Assembly (NCBI RefSeq): GCF_003268775.1
Contig: NZ_QLSU01000037.1
Coordinates: 1-64,000 of the forward strand
Length of the DNA: 64,000 nucleotides
Source: Paraburkholderia unamae
GTDB taxonomy: Bacteria; Pseudomonadota; Gammaproteobacteria; Burkholderiales; Burkholderiaceae
Direction: 5' to 3'
Shown: positions 1-7,387 of the stretch, piece after piece
How the letters are laid out: every line of letters starts with the position of its first letter
How positions within the stretch are numbered: the first letter of the stretch is position 1
Made by a program: the position numbers and the translations under genes
The notes under the pieces: model-generated
What the model was told of the DNA's origin: nothing
Database searches by the model: none
The model's input: the letters and a program-made list of their open reading frames with translations, nothing else

Positions 1-45
1 TGCCTGCGAAGCTACCGTGCGTTTCTTCTTCATCGGCATATCCAT
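1..45 (-). CDS. 5' end of an unidentified gene (partial)
   Basis: Fifteen codons of a gene running leftward out of the window. It begins with ATG, has an AGAGG-type ribosome site about 8 bases upstream, and starts with a Lys/Arg-rich stretch (KKKR at residues 6-9). Too little is present to name a family. It could also be chance. Confidence 0.4.
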   Translation of the reverse strand, partial: MDMPMKKKRTVASQA

Positions 46-90
46 GATTTTTACCTCTCATGATATGCCTCGCCCACGAAATGACGGATA

Positions 91-566
91 GGTCCGTCGG
101 TCTGCGAGCGTTGCCCCTGTGCGGGGCGGCACCTACTTTTCTTTGCAGCGGCAAAGAAAAGAGGCAAAAGAAAGCCGCTCAAACCGCCAATGCCCGCCAC
201 CGTTCACCCCGCGCCGTATTTGTCTGTGGCTCCGGAGCATCCGTCACCTCGCACCCTTGAACCTGGTGACAAGGCAGTCATACTTCCCGCCGCTCGCTTC
301 GCGCGCTGCGGAAAGGTCTGCAAGGGAAACCCGCCTTGCCTACGCGGGGTTTGTGGTTTTGGTTATGCCCTTCGGGGCGCGTAGCGCCGCCGGAAGGATG
401 AGCCCTTTGTCACTACGTTCAAAGGTGCGAGGTGACAGACGCTCCGGAGCCACTATCTGGGGTGGCGCGGGGTGAACGGTGGCAGGCATTGGCGGTGTGA
501 GCGGCTTTCTTTTGCCTACTTTTCTTTGCCGTTGCAAAGAAAAGTAGGTGCCGCCCCGCACAGGGG
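91..566. repeat. long imperfect inverted repeat, right arm cut by the element
   Basis: Two arms face each other: about 91-295 and about 383-566. Near the ends they share CTGTGCGGGGCGGCACCTAC, a TTTTCTTTGC/GCAAAGAAAA block and GCGGCTTTCTTTTGCC; further in they share GGCTCCGGAGC and TCACCTCGCACC. The right arm stops at 566, and its last 18 bases are found again at 10350-10367 beyond the integrated element. Repeats with this sequence are, to my knowledge, common in Burkholderia-group genomes and carry the spurious ORF beginning MRGGTYFSLQRQRK. I treat it as a non-coding repeat. Confidence 0.85.
555..566. other. attL core, 12-bp direct repeat
   Basis: CCCGCACAGGGG, identical to 10338-10349. To its left the inverted repeat is continuous; to its right the sequence (AAATTACTAAAAACG) is unrelated to the other arm. 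This is what an integrated element's left junction should look like. Confidence 0.75.
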
Positions 567-659
567 AAATTACTAAAAACGATGGCGTATCGCCAGAAGG
601 CTTGTCAGGAAAGGATTTGCGCGAAGTGAACGTGTGCAGGAAAGACGTTTTTATTTGCG

Positions 660-680
660 TTCAGGACAATCGGCGGACAA
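660..680. other. candidate integrase arm site, left end
   Basis: TTCAGGACAAT at 660-670 is repeated exactly at 10212-10222 near the other end of the element. Each end also holds two GGACAA hexamers 11-12 bases apart (here 663-668 and 675-680). Position about 95 bases inside the junction fits an arm-type recombinase or excisionase site; this is inference. Confidence 0.4.
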
Positions 681-796
681 GTTCGGCGGGATTCTGGCAA
701 AACCTACGGCCTGTCGGTTTCCCGGGCCTGTAGCGGCTTCGCGGCCGCCTGCGCGTGAACGCATAGGCTAATCGATGCCGGGGAACAGCTTGACAT

Positions 797-1304
797 CTAG
801 CTCCGCGTTGCCGCAGTTTGCGCTTCACCTCTCCCTTGCATCAGTCTGCGCTCTACCTCAAAAATTACCAAAAGTGTTCCTGACGCTTTGCGCGTGGTCC
901 AAAGCATGGAAAACCATGACACCAAACCGCCTGCCAGAAAGGAAAAAGCCAACCCGCTAACGAATGCTGAATGAATGTGGCCATTCAAGGTCGTCTGCAA
1001 ACCCACGGCCATAAGTAGGAAAAATATTGCCATTAGCATGAATCCCGTGCCAAAAGTCCGCATCTCTTGATGTTTGGCGACAAGAAAAGGAATGAGGTCG
1101 GGGTTATCCGTATATCGCTGTGTTGCCCATTCGCGTCGCTGCATTTCCGCATTGCTTCTTGCGGCCATCATGGTAGCGAACCGTCTGCCGCTACTGTCGA
1201 GAAAACGCGTTAGATAGACACAGACTGTTCCAACCAACATTGCAGCCACGATGACTGTAAAACCACCATTCCGGTGACGCGATGTCGTCAATTATTTTTT
1301 GCAT
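797..1304 (-). pseudogene. small three-helix membrane protein with apparent frameshift
   Basis: The best start is ATG at 1304, with GGAG 8 bases upstream, giving an N-terminus beginning MQKIIDDIASPEWWF. After that the frame runs into a stop. Removing one base from the four-A run at 1259-1262 joins it to the long downstream frame (TVIVAAMLVGTVCVYL and on), which has three hydrophobic segments and a soluble C-terminus, about 168 residues in all. Without the correction, translation would need the TTG at 1291. It lies beyond the main operon terminator at the left edge of the element, where satellites often carry accessory genes. The function is unknown. Either a real frameshift or a sequencing slip is possible. 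Confidence 0.55.
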
Positions 1305-1469
1305 CTTCGTTTCTCCGCGGTCGTAACCGCTTTGTTCATTGCGCCCGTCCGCAACTGAGATTTGTTGCCCGATTGTAGTGGGAACCTGTCAGCGCCCCGC
1401 ACCGTTCCAAACGGACAGCGTGCGATTTAGCGCTAGCGGCGTGGCGGGGCTGCTTCCCGCCTCGTCGCC

Positions 1470-1751
1470 CTATCGGGCTTCCTTCAGCTTCTTCAGCGCG
1501 TATTGGGCATTTTCGATGTCCACAAAGGCGGCTTGTGTGGAATCGCGGGTTTTTGCCACAACGTCTTGCCAATTGTCGCTGTCGAGTCGGTTCAGTTGGT
1601 CGCGCGCCGCGTTGATGTCGCTGTAAGCGGCGTCTATGCGGTCTTGTAAGGTTTGCGTTAGTTCGGCTTCGGTAGGTTTGTTTTCACAACCGGAAATCAG
1701 AAGCATTAGTGCCGCCGCCAAGCATGGTTGGATGATGCTTTGACGGCTCAT
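1470..1751 (-). CDS. small lipoprotein, element cargo
   Basis: A 93-residue protein with a signal peptide ending in the lipobox LISGC (Cys at about 22), followed by a charged, probably helical region rich in Glu, Asp, Gln and Arg. The start is supported by GGGAG 7 bases upstream. It lies left of the terminator at 1825-1849, so it is probably transcribed separately from the satellite operon. Size and shape resemble small outer-membrane lipoproteins, some of which act in superinfection exclusion or lysis, but nothing in the sequence assigns a function. Confidence 0.75.
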   Translation of the reverse strand: MSRQSIIQPCLAAALMLLISGCENKPTEAELTQTLQDRIDAAYSDINAARDQLNRLDSDNWQDVVAKTRDSTQAAFVDIENAQYALKKLKEAR

Positions 1752-1824
1752 GATGGCTCCCAGCGTGTGGATTTCGGGCGATTGTAGCGGGAACGCGTTA
1801 GCGGCCCGAAACTAGCGAGCAGAC

Positions 1825-1849
1825 AAAAAAGAGCCCGCATAAGGCGGGC
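1825..1849 (-). terminator. rho-independent terminator ending the satellite operon
   Basis: On the minus strand a GCCCGC/GCGGGC stem with a 5-base loop is followed by TCTTTTTTG. It lies about 180 bases downstream of the last gene of the main operon (2030-2305) and separates it from the lipoprotein gene. Confidence 0.75.
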
Positions 1850-2029
1850 GCAATTCCTTTGGAGACCGAGGGATACGGCGGTACCCTCTAACCCGACTGT
1901 AGCGCGCGCCGGGTCGGCGCGCACCTACCCGAGCGGACAGGGTGCGTCAGGGACAGGCGCGAAGGTGAGCATTTGCGGGGGGCCGGATGTTGACGTTGGG
2001 GCGAGTTGACAGGTCAACAGCGCGGGCGG

Positions 2030-2305
2030 TCAGCGGTCGGCGTCGCCGAGCAGTCGCAACAGCAAGGGGGCAACGTGCGGATTCGCGGTCATGGCGTCGT
2101 TCCATGCGGCGCGCGTGAACTGCTGAATTTCAGCAGTCGCCGGGGCGGCGTGGGGAGTTTCCCCACGACCGGCGAGACCTTGAACGACCAGCGCGGCGGC
2201 AATGTCTTCGCGGGGCACATGGGCGGCGTCGGCGCGGGCGTCGAGTGCGCGCAGCGTGTCACGCGTCACCCATATGCGAAGACCGACACGGCTCGCGTCA
2301 GGCAT
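2030..2305 (-). CDS. small protein, paralogue of its upstream neighbour
   Basis: A 91-residue protein, last gene of the leftward satellite operon. Its first half (VGLRIWVTRDTLRALDARAD and on) aligns with the gene just upstream: both share the spacing of a hydrophobic strand, W, an R pair, a VPxExIAxxL helix and a final RG. A strand followed by two helices suggests a ribbon-helix-helix-like fold and DNA binding, but this is inference. There is a 12-base gap from the upstream stop, so the two are probably co-translated. Confidence 0.65.
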   Translation of the reverse strand: MPDASRVGLRIWVTRDTLRALDARADAAHVPREDIAAALVVQGLAGRGETPHAAPATAEIQQFTRAAWNDAMTANPHVAPLLLRLLGDADR

Positions 2306-2317
2306 GGCGCGCCCCTG

Positions 2318-2599
2318 TCAGGCCAAGTGTTCGCCTTCGCGCCAGTCGCGCGCCGTCATGCCCGTCAGCAATTCGGCCTTCGCGCGGTCGAGTGTGGCGC
2401 GGTGCGCGGCGTCGGTTTGTCGGGAAAGGTCGGGAAGGTCCGGCGCGGGCAGTCCGCGACGCTGAACGGCTTCGGCCAACAGGTCGCCCGCTATGCGTTC
2501 GACCGGGACACCTTGCGAACGGGCGTGTTCTTCGACCGTCGCGCGCACGCTACGGCTACACCACGCAACCAGCGGAATCGCCACCATCGCCCGCCCCAT
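2318..2599 (-). CDS. small protein, paralogue of its downstream neighbour
   Basis: A 93-residue protein with the same N-terminal pattern as the next gene: IPLVAWCSRSVRATVEEHAR followed by GVPVERIAGDLLAEAVQRRG. The C-terminal half differs. Start at 2599 or at the in-frame ATG at 2587; neither has a strong ribosome site. The position directly after the small terminase gene suggests a role in packaging control or operon regulation, but there is no recognisable catalytic motif. Tandem duplication within so small an element is notable. Confidence 0.65.
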   Translation of the reverse strand: MGRAMVAIPLVAWCSRSVRATVEEHARSQGVPVERIAGDLLAEAVQRRGLPAPDLPDLSRQTDAAHRATLDRAKAELLTGMTARDWREGEHLA

Positions 2600-2712
2600 T
2601 CAATCGAAGGTCACGCGCGATAGTATGCGCCGACAACCGGCAAAAAAGCGCCGTGCGGCCCGAAGGTGAACCGCACGGCCTAAATCCACACGGGACAGCG
2701 CATGGTTCGTTC

Positions 2713-3141
2713 TCACCCTTCCCACGGGCGACGCGTCCCGTTAGGCGTGCGGCGCGCCAACGCGTGCGCGTCTTCGGAACGCATTCGTGATGACGGATTG
2801 ATGCGCGCCTTCGTGCCGAGCGTTGCAAGCGTCATTGCCGCCTGTCTCGCGACAGCGACAGCCGGGTTCGCATAGACCTGTCCGTTGTGCGTCATGAACA
2901 GACCATCGCGCGCAATCGCCTTCGCCGCTTCGGCGTGCGTCAGCGCGGCTGCGACATAGGCGGTCAGCAACGGTTCGTCGGACGGCCTGAAGAACGAAGC
3001 CGGGAAGCTTCCCACGATTGCCCTCCAGACCTTGCGGCCTTCGGGGCGCATCCCGCGCGGCGGGGGGAGCGGACGGGAAGGCGCGAGCGTCAACGGCGGG
3101 TTGCGCGTCGCGGCGTCGGGTTCGCGGTCGGGCGTCGTCAT
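2713..3141 (-). CDS. phage terminase small subunit, P27 type
   Basis: A 142-residue protein with the layout of P27-family small terminases: a Pro-rich basic N-terminus, a GRKVWRAIVGSFPASFFRPS segment, then DEPLLTAYVAAALTHAEAAK, a short GLFM...GQVYANPAVAVARQA motif and a basic tail. Small terminases recognise the packaging site and hand DNA to the large ATPase/nuclease subunit. The start has GGAGG 5 bases upstream. No large subunit is present here, so this protein would have to work with a helper phage's motor and could redirect packaging to satellite DNA. Confidence 0.8.
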   Translation of the reverse strand: MTTPDREPDAATRNPPLTLAPSRPLPPPRGMRPEGRKVWRAIVGSFPASFFRPSDEPLLTAYVAAALTHAEAAKAIARDGLFMTHNGQVYANPAVAVARQAAMTLATLGTKARINPSSRMRSEDAHALARRTPNGTRRPWEG

Positions 3142-3308
3142 GGTGCCTCCGGGTTCATTCGGCGAAAATTACACTTTTGAAAATTTCTGTCTGGGCAATG
3201 GGGTGTCCTTTTTGGTCTTGCCAGACCAGACCTCCCGCCCCTAAGCCTTATCCCGCTTGGCTTCGCGCGAATCTCGCACGGGTCACGGCGAAGCGCACGC
3301 GCCGCACT

Positions 3309-3647
3309 TCAACGCCTAACAGTCCACGTCGCCGAGTCGTCACGCAGCAGCAGCGCGGGCGGCGACTCACGCACAAGCCATACACGCAAGCGGTCCGCAC
3401 GCCCGACCTTTCGGGCGCGCCGCAACGCTGACCACAAGGCAGCGCCAAGCCGTTCGCCGACAACTGCGCACGCGTCTGCTTCGTTGCGCACGCGATGCAA
3501 CGCGGCGTCTTCAATGGCTTCGGTCTCGCGATACCGTTCGTAAGGCGTGCGGGGGCGGGTCGCGTCGGTCATGTCGGGTGTCCCGTAGGTAGGCGCACCC
3601 GCACCCCACAGGGCGCGGGTAGGACGTGGGTAGGTCGCCGTGTTCAT
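3309..3647 (-). CDS. small basic protein of unknown function
   Basis: I choose the start at 3647 because its ATG overlaps the TGA of the upstream gene as ATGA, giving 112 residues; a longer frame to 3722 would run through that gene. The second half is Arg-rich (LRRARKVGRADRLRVWLVRE) and could bind nucleic acid. It sits between capsid and terminase genes, where phages often carry head-completion or HNH proteins, but no HNH or zinc motif is visible. Function unknown. Confidence 0.6.
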   Translation of the reverse strand: MNTATYPRPTRALWGAGAPTYGTPDMTDATRPRTPYERYRETEAIEDAALHRVRNEADACAVVGERLGAALWSALRRARKVGRADRLRVWLVRESPPALLLRDDSATWTVRR

Positions 3648-3862
3648 CGCGTAGCAGTCGGACCATGTGCGCGGGCGCATAACATCATGCCTTGCGGCGC
3701 GCTGACCCATTCGAACCAGCATGTGCCTTGCTTGCTCAGTTTCAGCGCGTCTTGCACCGCTCCATGTGCGCCCAACCCGGCGAAGAATTCATGGCATTGC
3801 GCGGCGTCACGTGCGAGCGCTTCGACGGTCGGACGCGACAGACTGAAAAATCCCTTGCTCAT
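3644..3862 (-). CDS. small protein of unknown function
   Basis: A 72-residue ORF beginning MSKGFFSLSRPTVEALARDA, 11 bases after the upstream stop and overlapping the next gene by ATGA. The tight spacing on both sides is the main evidence that it is real. It contains a short Cys/Trp-containing segment (KQGTCWFEWVSAPQG). No family recognised. Confidence 0.55.
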   Translation of the reverse strand: MSKGFFSLSRPTVEALARDAAQCHEFFAGLGAHGAVQDALKLSKQGTCWFEWVSAPQGMMLCARAHGPTATR

Positions 3863-3873
3863 TGGCGTCCCCT

Positions 3874-4197
3874 TCAGGCAATGCCGCGTTCGCGCTTCGG
3901 CGGCGTCAGCAGGACATAGCCGTTCGTCAGCATGATTGCGAGTCGCGAACCGGCTTCGTCGTTCGATTCGGTGAACGCGAGCCCCTTTATTGCGGTCCCG
4001 CGTTCAGCCGTGTCGATATGGCGGCGGCAAAGCTTCAGCAACCGCTGAAACGTTGCGTCTTCAATCTCCGCTTCGGTCAGCGTAAAGGCCGCGTGCGAAG
4101 TGATTTGCGCGGCGATAACCGACCTTGCTTCCTTCTGGGCAATGGCCGGGTCGAGATGAATCAACCTCAGTTCCGTCATTTCCATGCGGCGTGACAT
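3874..4197 (-). CDS. small protein of unknown function downstream of capsid gene
   Basis: A 107-residue protein starting MSRRMEMTELRLIHLDPAIA with GGAG about 9 bases upstream. The middle is predicted helical (FTLTEAEIEDATFQRLLKLC), then a beta-rich segment ends with GYVLLTPPKRERG. It lies 56 bases after the capsid stop. Its position would suit a head-associated or regulatory protein, but no family is recognised. Confidence 0.6.
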   Translation of the reverse strand: MSRRMEMTELRLIHLDPAIAQKEARSVIAAQITSHAAFTLTEAEIEDATFQRLLKLCRRHIDTAERGTAIKGLAFTESNDEAGSRLAIMLTNGYVLLTPPKRERGIA

Positions 4198-4253
4198 GGT
4201 GCGTTCTCCGGTAAGTTCAGCATGTGTGAGCGCCTAGCGGCTTTTCGCGCCTT

Positions 4254-5255
4254 TCACGTCGTGCCCCCGATTACGTTCGTGACCATGCCCGCCGCGTCAG
4301 CGCGACCGGCACGCCAGTTCAGGTAATGAACCGCGCGCAAACTCGCTAAATCCTGTTGCCACAGGCTGACAACCGATGAAGTGCCAGTTGCGTCGTCAAC
4401 GACTTCGACCGTGCTTTGTGTGGACGCTTCGATGTTTGCGCCCGCTTCGGTCATGGCAATCAGCGCGGGGGCAACGAAGCCGATTGCGCCACGCGGCACG
4501 GGCGCGGGCACGGCGGGCAATCCGGCCAGAAAGCCGCCGTCAACGGCGTTCAGCGTGCTGTCACCCGCTAGGTGCGACTTCATCAGCGCGGGCGTATCGG
4601 CGGCGTTGAAGGTCAGCACGATTTCGCCCAACAGGTCGGGGTCCGCGTTCGCAAGCAACGTGTCAATGTCGTTGCTGATGTCGCCTGACCCGTCTAGCGT
4701 GTGCCCGTAAAAAGGGCTTGGGGGCGTGGCGGCGTCGCCGCCGTTCGCCGGGTCGAAAAACGCCTTGTCTTCGACCTTCGCGAGTGCGCGCGACAGGTCG
4801 CGCTGAATCGCCGTGTCAACGTTCGGGTCAACGCTTCGCAAGAATTCCTGTGTGTAGACGGCCATGGCGGTTGACTTCAATGCGCCGATTCGATACGTGC
4901 TGAAGCCCTGACCGCTTACGGTGATTTTCGCCGCTTCGGCAGTCCAGCCAGCGGACGCGTCCACGTCCAGCGACAGCACCGCCAGAAACGGCGGCACGCG
5001 ATAGAACGGCATGACGTTGTTCACGCGCTCGATTGCGCTTTTGCGCCGCACCAATTGAACCAAGTGCGACCCAAGGTCTAGCAGCGGGACGGAACCCGCC
5101 TGAAGCGAACCCGTGTCGGTAATGCTTCGTTCTATGTAGCTGACAACGGCGTTGCCCCATTGCGCCGCGTAACGCTGCGCGTTGACAGGGTTGCCCTTGC
5201 AAACGGCGATAGCGCGGGCGGCGCGGACCTGAACCAGTGCGTTTTCAGTCGGCAT
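4254..5255 (-). CDS. phage major capsid protein, HK97 fold
   Basis: About 333 residues from the ATG at 5255, which has GGGAG 5 bases upstream. The pattern matches HK97-type capsid proteins: a P-loop-like middle with KITVSGQGFSTYRIGALKST, then a spine-helix region (YTQEFLRSVDPNVDTAIQRD, ALAKVEDKAFFDP) and a C-terminal A-domain-like part with GAIGFVAPALIAMTEAGANI. There is no long N-terminal delta or protease region, so it resembles short capsid proteins that need no maturation protease in cis. It is the only structural gene in the element. A satellite with its own capsid protein could build smaller or dedicated shells using helper portal and tails; this role is inference. Confidence 0.8.
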   Translation of the reverse strand: MPTENALVQVRAARAIAVCKGNPVNAQRYAAQWGNAVVSYIERSITDTGSLQAGSVPLLDLGSHLVQLVRRKSAIERVNNVMPFYRVPPFLAVLSLDVDASAGWTAEAAKITVSGQGFSTYRIGALKSTAMAVYTQEFLRSVDPNVDTAIQRDLSRALAKVEDKAFFDPANGGDAATPPSPFYGHTLDGSGDISNDIDTLLANADPDLLGEIVLTFNAADTPALMKSHLAGDSTLNAVDGGFLAGLPAVPAPVPRGAIGFVAPALIAMTEAGANIEASTQSTVEVVDDATGTSSVVSLWQQDLASLRAVHYLNWRAGRADAAGMVTNVIGGTT

Positions 5256-5373
5256 GTCTTCTCCCGGTTCGTTAGCGTCCCGAAGCATTCGTTCGGGCTT
5301 GCGTCATAGAATCGGTCAGCCGTCCGCGCAACACCAACGCGAATTGCGCGGCCTGCGCGGGTTGCGCGACTTG

Positions 5374-5637
5374 TCAGGGGTCGTCCGGGTCGCGCTCAAG
5401 GTATTCGGCGAGTGCGCGCAAGGAATAGAAGCGCCGACCGCCGATACAGCGACACGGCACGACCGCGCGCCCTTCGTGATACTGCGCACGCAGCGCGGAT
5501 GGACCGGCATAGCGCAACAGTAATGCCGCCGTGCGTTCGCTGACTTCGCCGAAGGCGTTGACCCGATAGCCGTTCTCCGCGCATATGCGGCGAAGTAATG
5601 CTTCAGTCGCGGCAACGATGTTTTCGTAGTCGTTCAC
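5374..5637 (-). CDS. small protein with a possible DNA-binding tail
   Basis: An 87-residue protein beginning MNDYENIVAATEALLRRICA and ending with GGRRFYSLRALAEYLERDP, a segment that resembles the helix and wing of excisionase or MerR-like proteins. It lies 12 bases downstream of the previous stop and about 120 bases upstream of the capsid gene. It could regulate the structural half of the operon. Assignment is tentative. Confidence 0.55.
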   Translation of the reverse strand: MNDYENIVAATEALLRRICAENGYRVNAFGEVSERTAALLLRYAGPSALRAQYHEGRAVVPCRCIGGRRFYSLRALAEYLERDPDDP

Positions 5638-5649
5638 GCGCGCCGCCCG

Positions 5650-5946
5650 TCATTCGGCTTCGTTCGACGGCGCAACACGGTCCGGCGCGGCAACGGGCGG
5701 ACCATCAAGAAAAATGCTGACGCCGCGCCGCGTGACAATCCAGAAGACCGCAAGCGTTTCACCCCCCTGCGTGACTGAAACGGACAGTTCGCCGTTCGGC
5801 CAACCGGACAGTTGCAGCGTGCCGCCGCGCCGTTCAACGTCCTTAATCCAGTCCCGCGCCGCGCCGCCAAGCGCGTCGCGCACGCGGCTTGTCAGAAGTG
5901 CGGTCGCGCGTTGGTTCGCTTCAATCGGGTCAAACGCATCGGTCAT
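5650..5946 (-). CDS. small protein of unknown function at start of the structural cluster
   Basis: The best start is ATG at 5946 (MTDAFDPIEANQRATALLTS) with GGAG 6 bases upstream, giving 98 residues; the open frame extends further into a repeat-rich gap. The C-terminal half is beta-rich (GTLQLSGWPNGELSVSVTQG). It is the first gene after the AT-rich repeat region and is followed by the next gene after 12 bases. No family recognised. Confidence 0.6.
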   Translation of the reverse strand: MTDAFDPIEANQRATALLTSRVRDALGGAARDWIKDVERRGGTLQLSGWPNGELSVSVTQGGETLAVFWIVTRRGVSIFLDGPPVAAPDRVAPSNEAE

Positions 5947-5966
5947 GATGGGCTCCATAGACATGC

Positions 5967-6090
5967 TTGACGGGGTTGACAGGATTACCACGTTGACAAG
6001 ATTGACCTTGCATACAGACCTGTAAGACAGGTCAAGCACGTAAAGTCAGTAAAGCCAATCAATCAAGTTAACTCTGTAAAGCAAGTAAAC
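5967..6090. repeat. phased repeat cluster, candidate replication origin or operator
   Basis: In an AT-rich gap next to the RepA-like ATPase gene, TTGAC occurs at 5967, 5976, 5993 and 6002 (spacings 9, 17, 9). GTAAAG/GTAAAC occurs at 6040, 6049, 6076 and 6085 (spacings 9, 27, 9). Between the two sets is the perfect palindrome GACCTGT-AAG-ACAGGTC (6017-6033). Pairs with the same 9-base phasing look like protein-binding iterons. An origin recognised by the neighbouring ATPase, or the operator of the structural genes, are the obvious options. Confidence 0.55.
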
Positions 6091-6106
6091 ACTCTCTCTT
6101 ATATAA

Positions 6107-7153
6107 CTACAGGGATTCGTGCATGGCTTCGACCATCTGGCGGCCTGTCGGCGTGAGGCTTGGCAGTCCACCGGGCAGCGTGATATAGCCGGTCTCGCGA
6201 AGCCGCTGCAACATCTGCGAAACCGCCTGTTTCGTGACGCCTAGCGCCTTCACCAGTTCGAACGGCAAGCGCTGACCGTTATAGATTGCGCACAGGTAGC
6301 GCATCTGGTCGGCGGTCGCCACGTTGTCCGCGTCGCACATGAACCGAAACTGAAGGTCGTCCCCAAGGCACAACATGAAGCGGTTGTCCGCCACGTCGCG
6401 CCCCGTCATGTGAAGCACTCGCCGGTCTTCTTCTTCCTTGCGCAACACGAACAGGGCATCAGCGCCGCCAGCAACGGCGGTTGAACCGCCAATCTGCGAA
6501 TACACGTCGCCAAGGTCAGATTTCGTCGTGTGCCCGACGCAAAGAATCGTCATCGCGCGTTCGTTCGCTTCGCGCGCCAACCATGCGAGTTCTTCGCCTT
6601 CCTGTTCGTACTGGTCCTGTCGGCGGTCGAGCGTCGCGCGGAATTTCGCCCATACGTCAATGACCAGCATCTTCATCGGCATCCTGTCGAGCGCCACCGA
6701 CAAGGCGTTTCGATTGCCGCGCTTCCATTCGAAGGACCAGACGAGATTCGGCACATGGGAAGTGTCGATTCCGGCACGCGTCAGGCGGTCGTGAACCCGC
6801 CAGCGCGCGTTCTCGACGTCCAAATACCAGCACCGTCCGGCGTCCACGTCGCGACCCCACAGCGGCGCGCCGCTTGCAACGGCAACAGCCATTTGCAACG
6901 CCAGAAGACTTTTCCCGCCCTTGGGTCTCCCGGCGAGGTACACAAGCCCGGTCGGCAACAGTCCGTCAATGACGAACTTCGGGCGCACGGGCGGCGTCGC
7001 CAGCAACGTTTCGGTCGTCACAATCTCAGGCTCCCATATCTCGATTTCGGCCTTGCCGTTCGCCTTACCGTTCACGTGACCAATTGCAGGCGGTACGCGG
7101 TCCCAAAACTTCTTTCGCGCGGCATCAAGTTCCGCTTGCGTCGGCTCACTCAT
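6107..7153 (-). CDS. RepA-like AAA ATPase (AAA_25), putative replication helicase
   Basis: About 348 residues from ATG at 7153, which has GGAG 6 bases upstream. A Walker A motif lies in LAGRPKGGKSLLALQMAVAV and a Walker B-like stretch in MKMLVIDVWAKF; further on come ILCVGHTTKSDLGDVYSQIG and a Gly-rich STAVAGGADALFVL segment typical of RecA-fold RepA/AAA_25 hexameric helicases. The C-terminus ends in a winged-helix-like region (LPFELVKALGVTKQAVSQML). Such proteins drive replication of plasmids and satellites after excision. There is no primase motif, so priming would come from the host or helper. Confidence 0.75.
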   Translation of the reverse strand: MSEPTQAELDAARKKFWDRVPPAIGHVNGKANGKAEIEIWEPEIVTTETLLATPPVRPKFVIDGLLPTGLVYLAGRPKGGKSLLALQMAVAVASGAPLWGRDVDAGRCWYLDVENARWRVHDRLTRAGIDTSHVPNLVWSFEWKRGNRNALSVALDRMPMKMLVIDVWAKFRATLDRRQDQYEQEGEELAWLAREANERAMTILCVGHTTKSDLGDVYSQIGGSTAVAGGADALFVLRKEEEDRRVLHMTGRDVADNRFMLCLGDDLQFRFMCDADNVATADQMRYLCAIYNGQRLPFELVKALGVTKQAVSQMLQRLRETGYITLPGGLPSLTPTGRQMVEAMHESL

Positions 7154-7259
7154 GACGACTCCACGGGCCCTCAATCGCTTCGAGAACTACGGATTGCGCA
7201 ATATCGTTCGGTATCCTATTCTGTGCGTGACCCCAAAAGGTCGTTGGCTTCTGCATGTT

Positions 7260-7285
7260 GCCCGCCGCTGCGCGGGCTTCTTTTT
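7260..7285 (+). terminator. possible rho-independent terminator
   Basis: A GCCCGC/GCGGGC stem with a 6-base loop is followed by TTCTTTTT on the plus strand. No plus-strand gene is visible upstream, so it may end an antisense transcript or block readthrough into the operon. Low confidence in function. Confidence 0.35.
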
Positions 7286-7319
7286 GCGGGGCGGTCATGC
7301 GGCCTCCATGTTCGACCGG

Positions 7320-7387
7320 TCTATTTTCAGACAGGTCGCAAAATAGATTTGAAGGTTCTATTTGCAGACAGGTCGAAAAATAGAGTT
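7320..7387. repeat. two 27-30 base repeats with internal dyads
   Basis: Two near-identical units start at 7320 and 7357, 37 bases apart. Each runs TCTATTT, one variable base, CAGACAGGTCG, one variable base, AAAATAGA, so its ends are complementary (TCTATTT/AAATAGA). The palindrome GACCGGTC flanks the pair at 7314-7321 and 7395-7402. The central GACAGGTC is also one arm of the palindrome at 6017-6033. A common regulator or replication protein binding both gaps is likely. Confidence 0.6.

Noticed and set aside
119..561. Open frames on both strands inside the inverted repeat (including one beginning MRGGTYFSLQRQRK)
   Set aside because: They come from the repeat itself, appear in both arms, have no domain and no ribosome site. 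This is a well-known spurious translation of the repeat.
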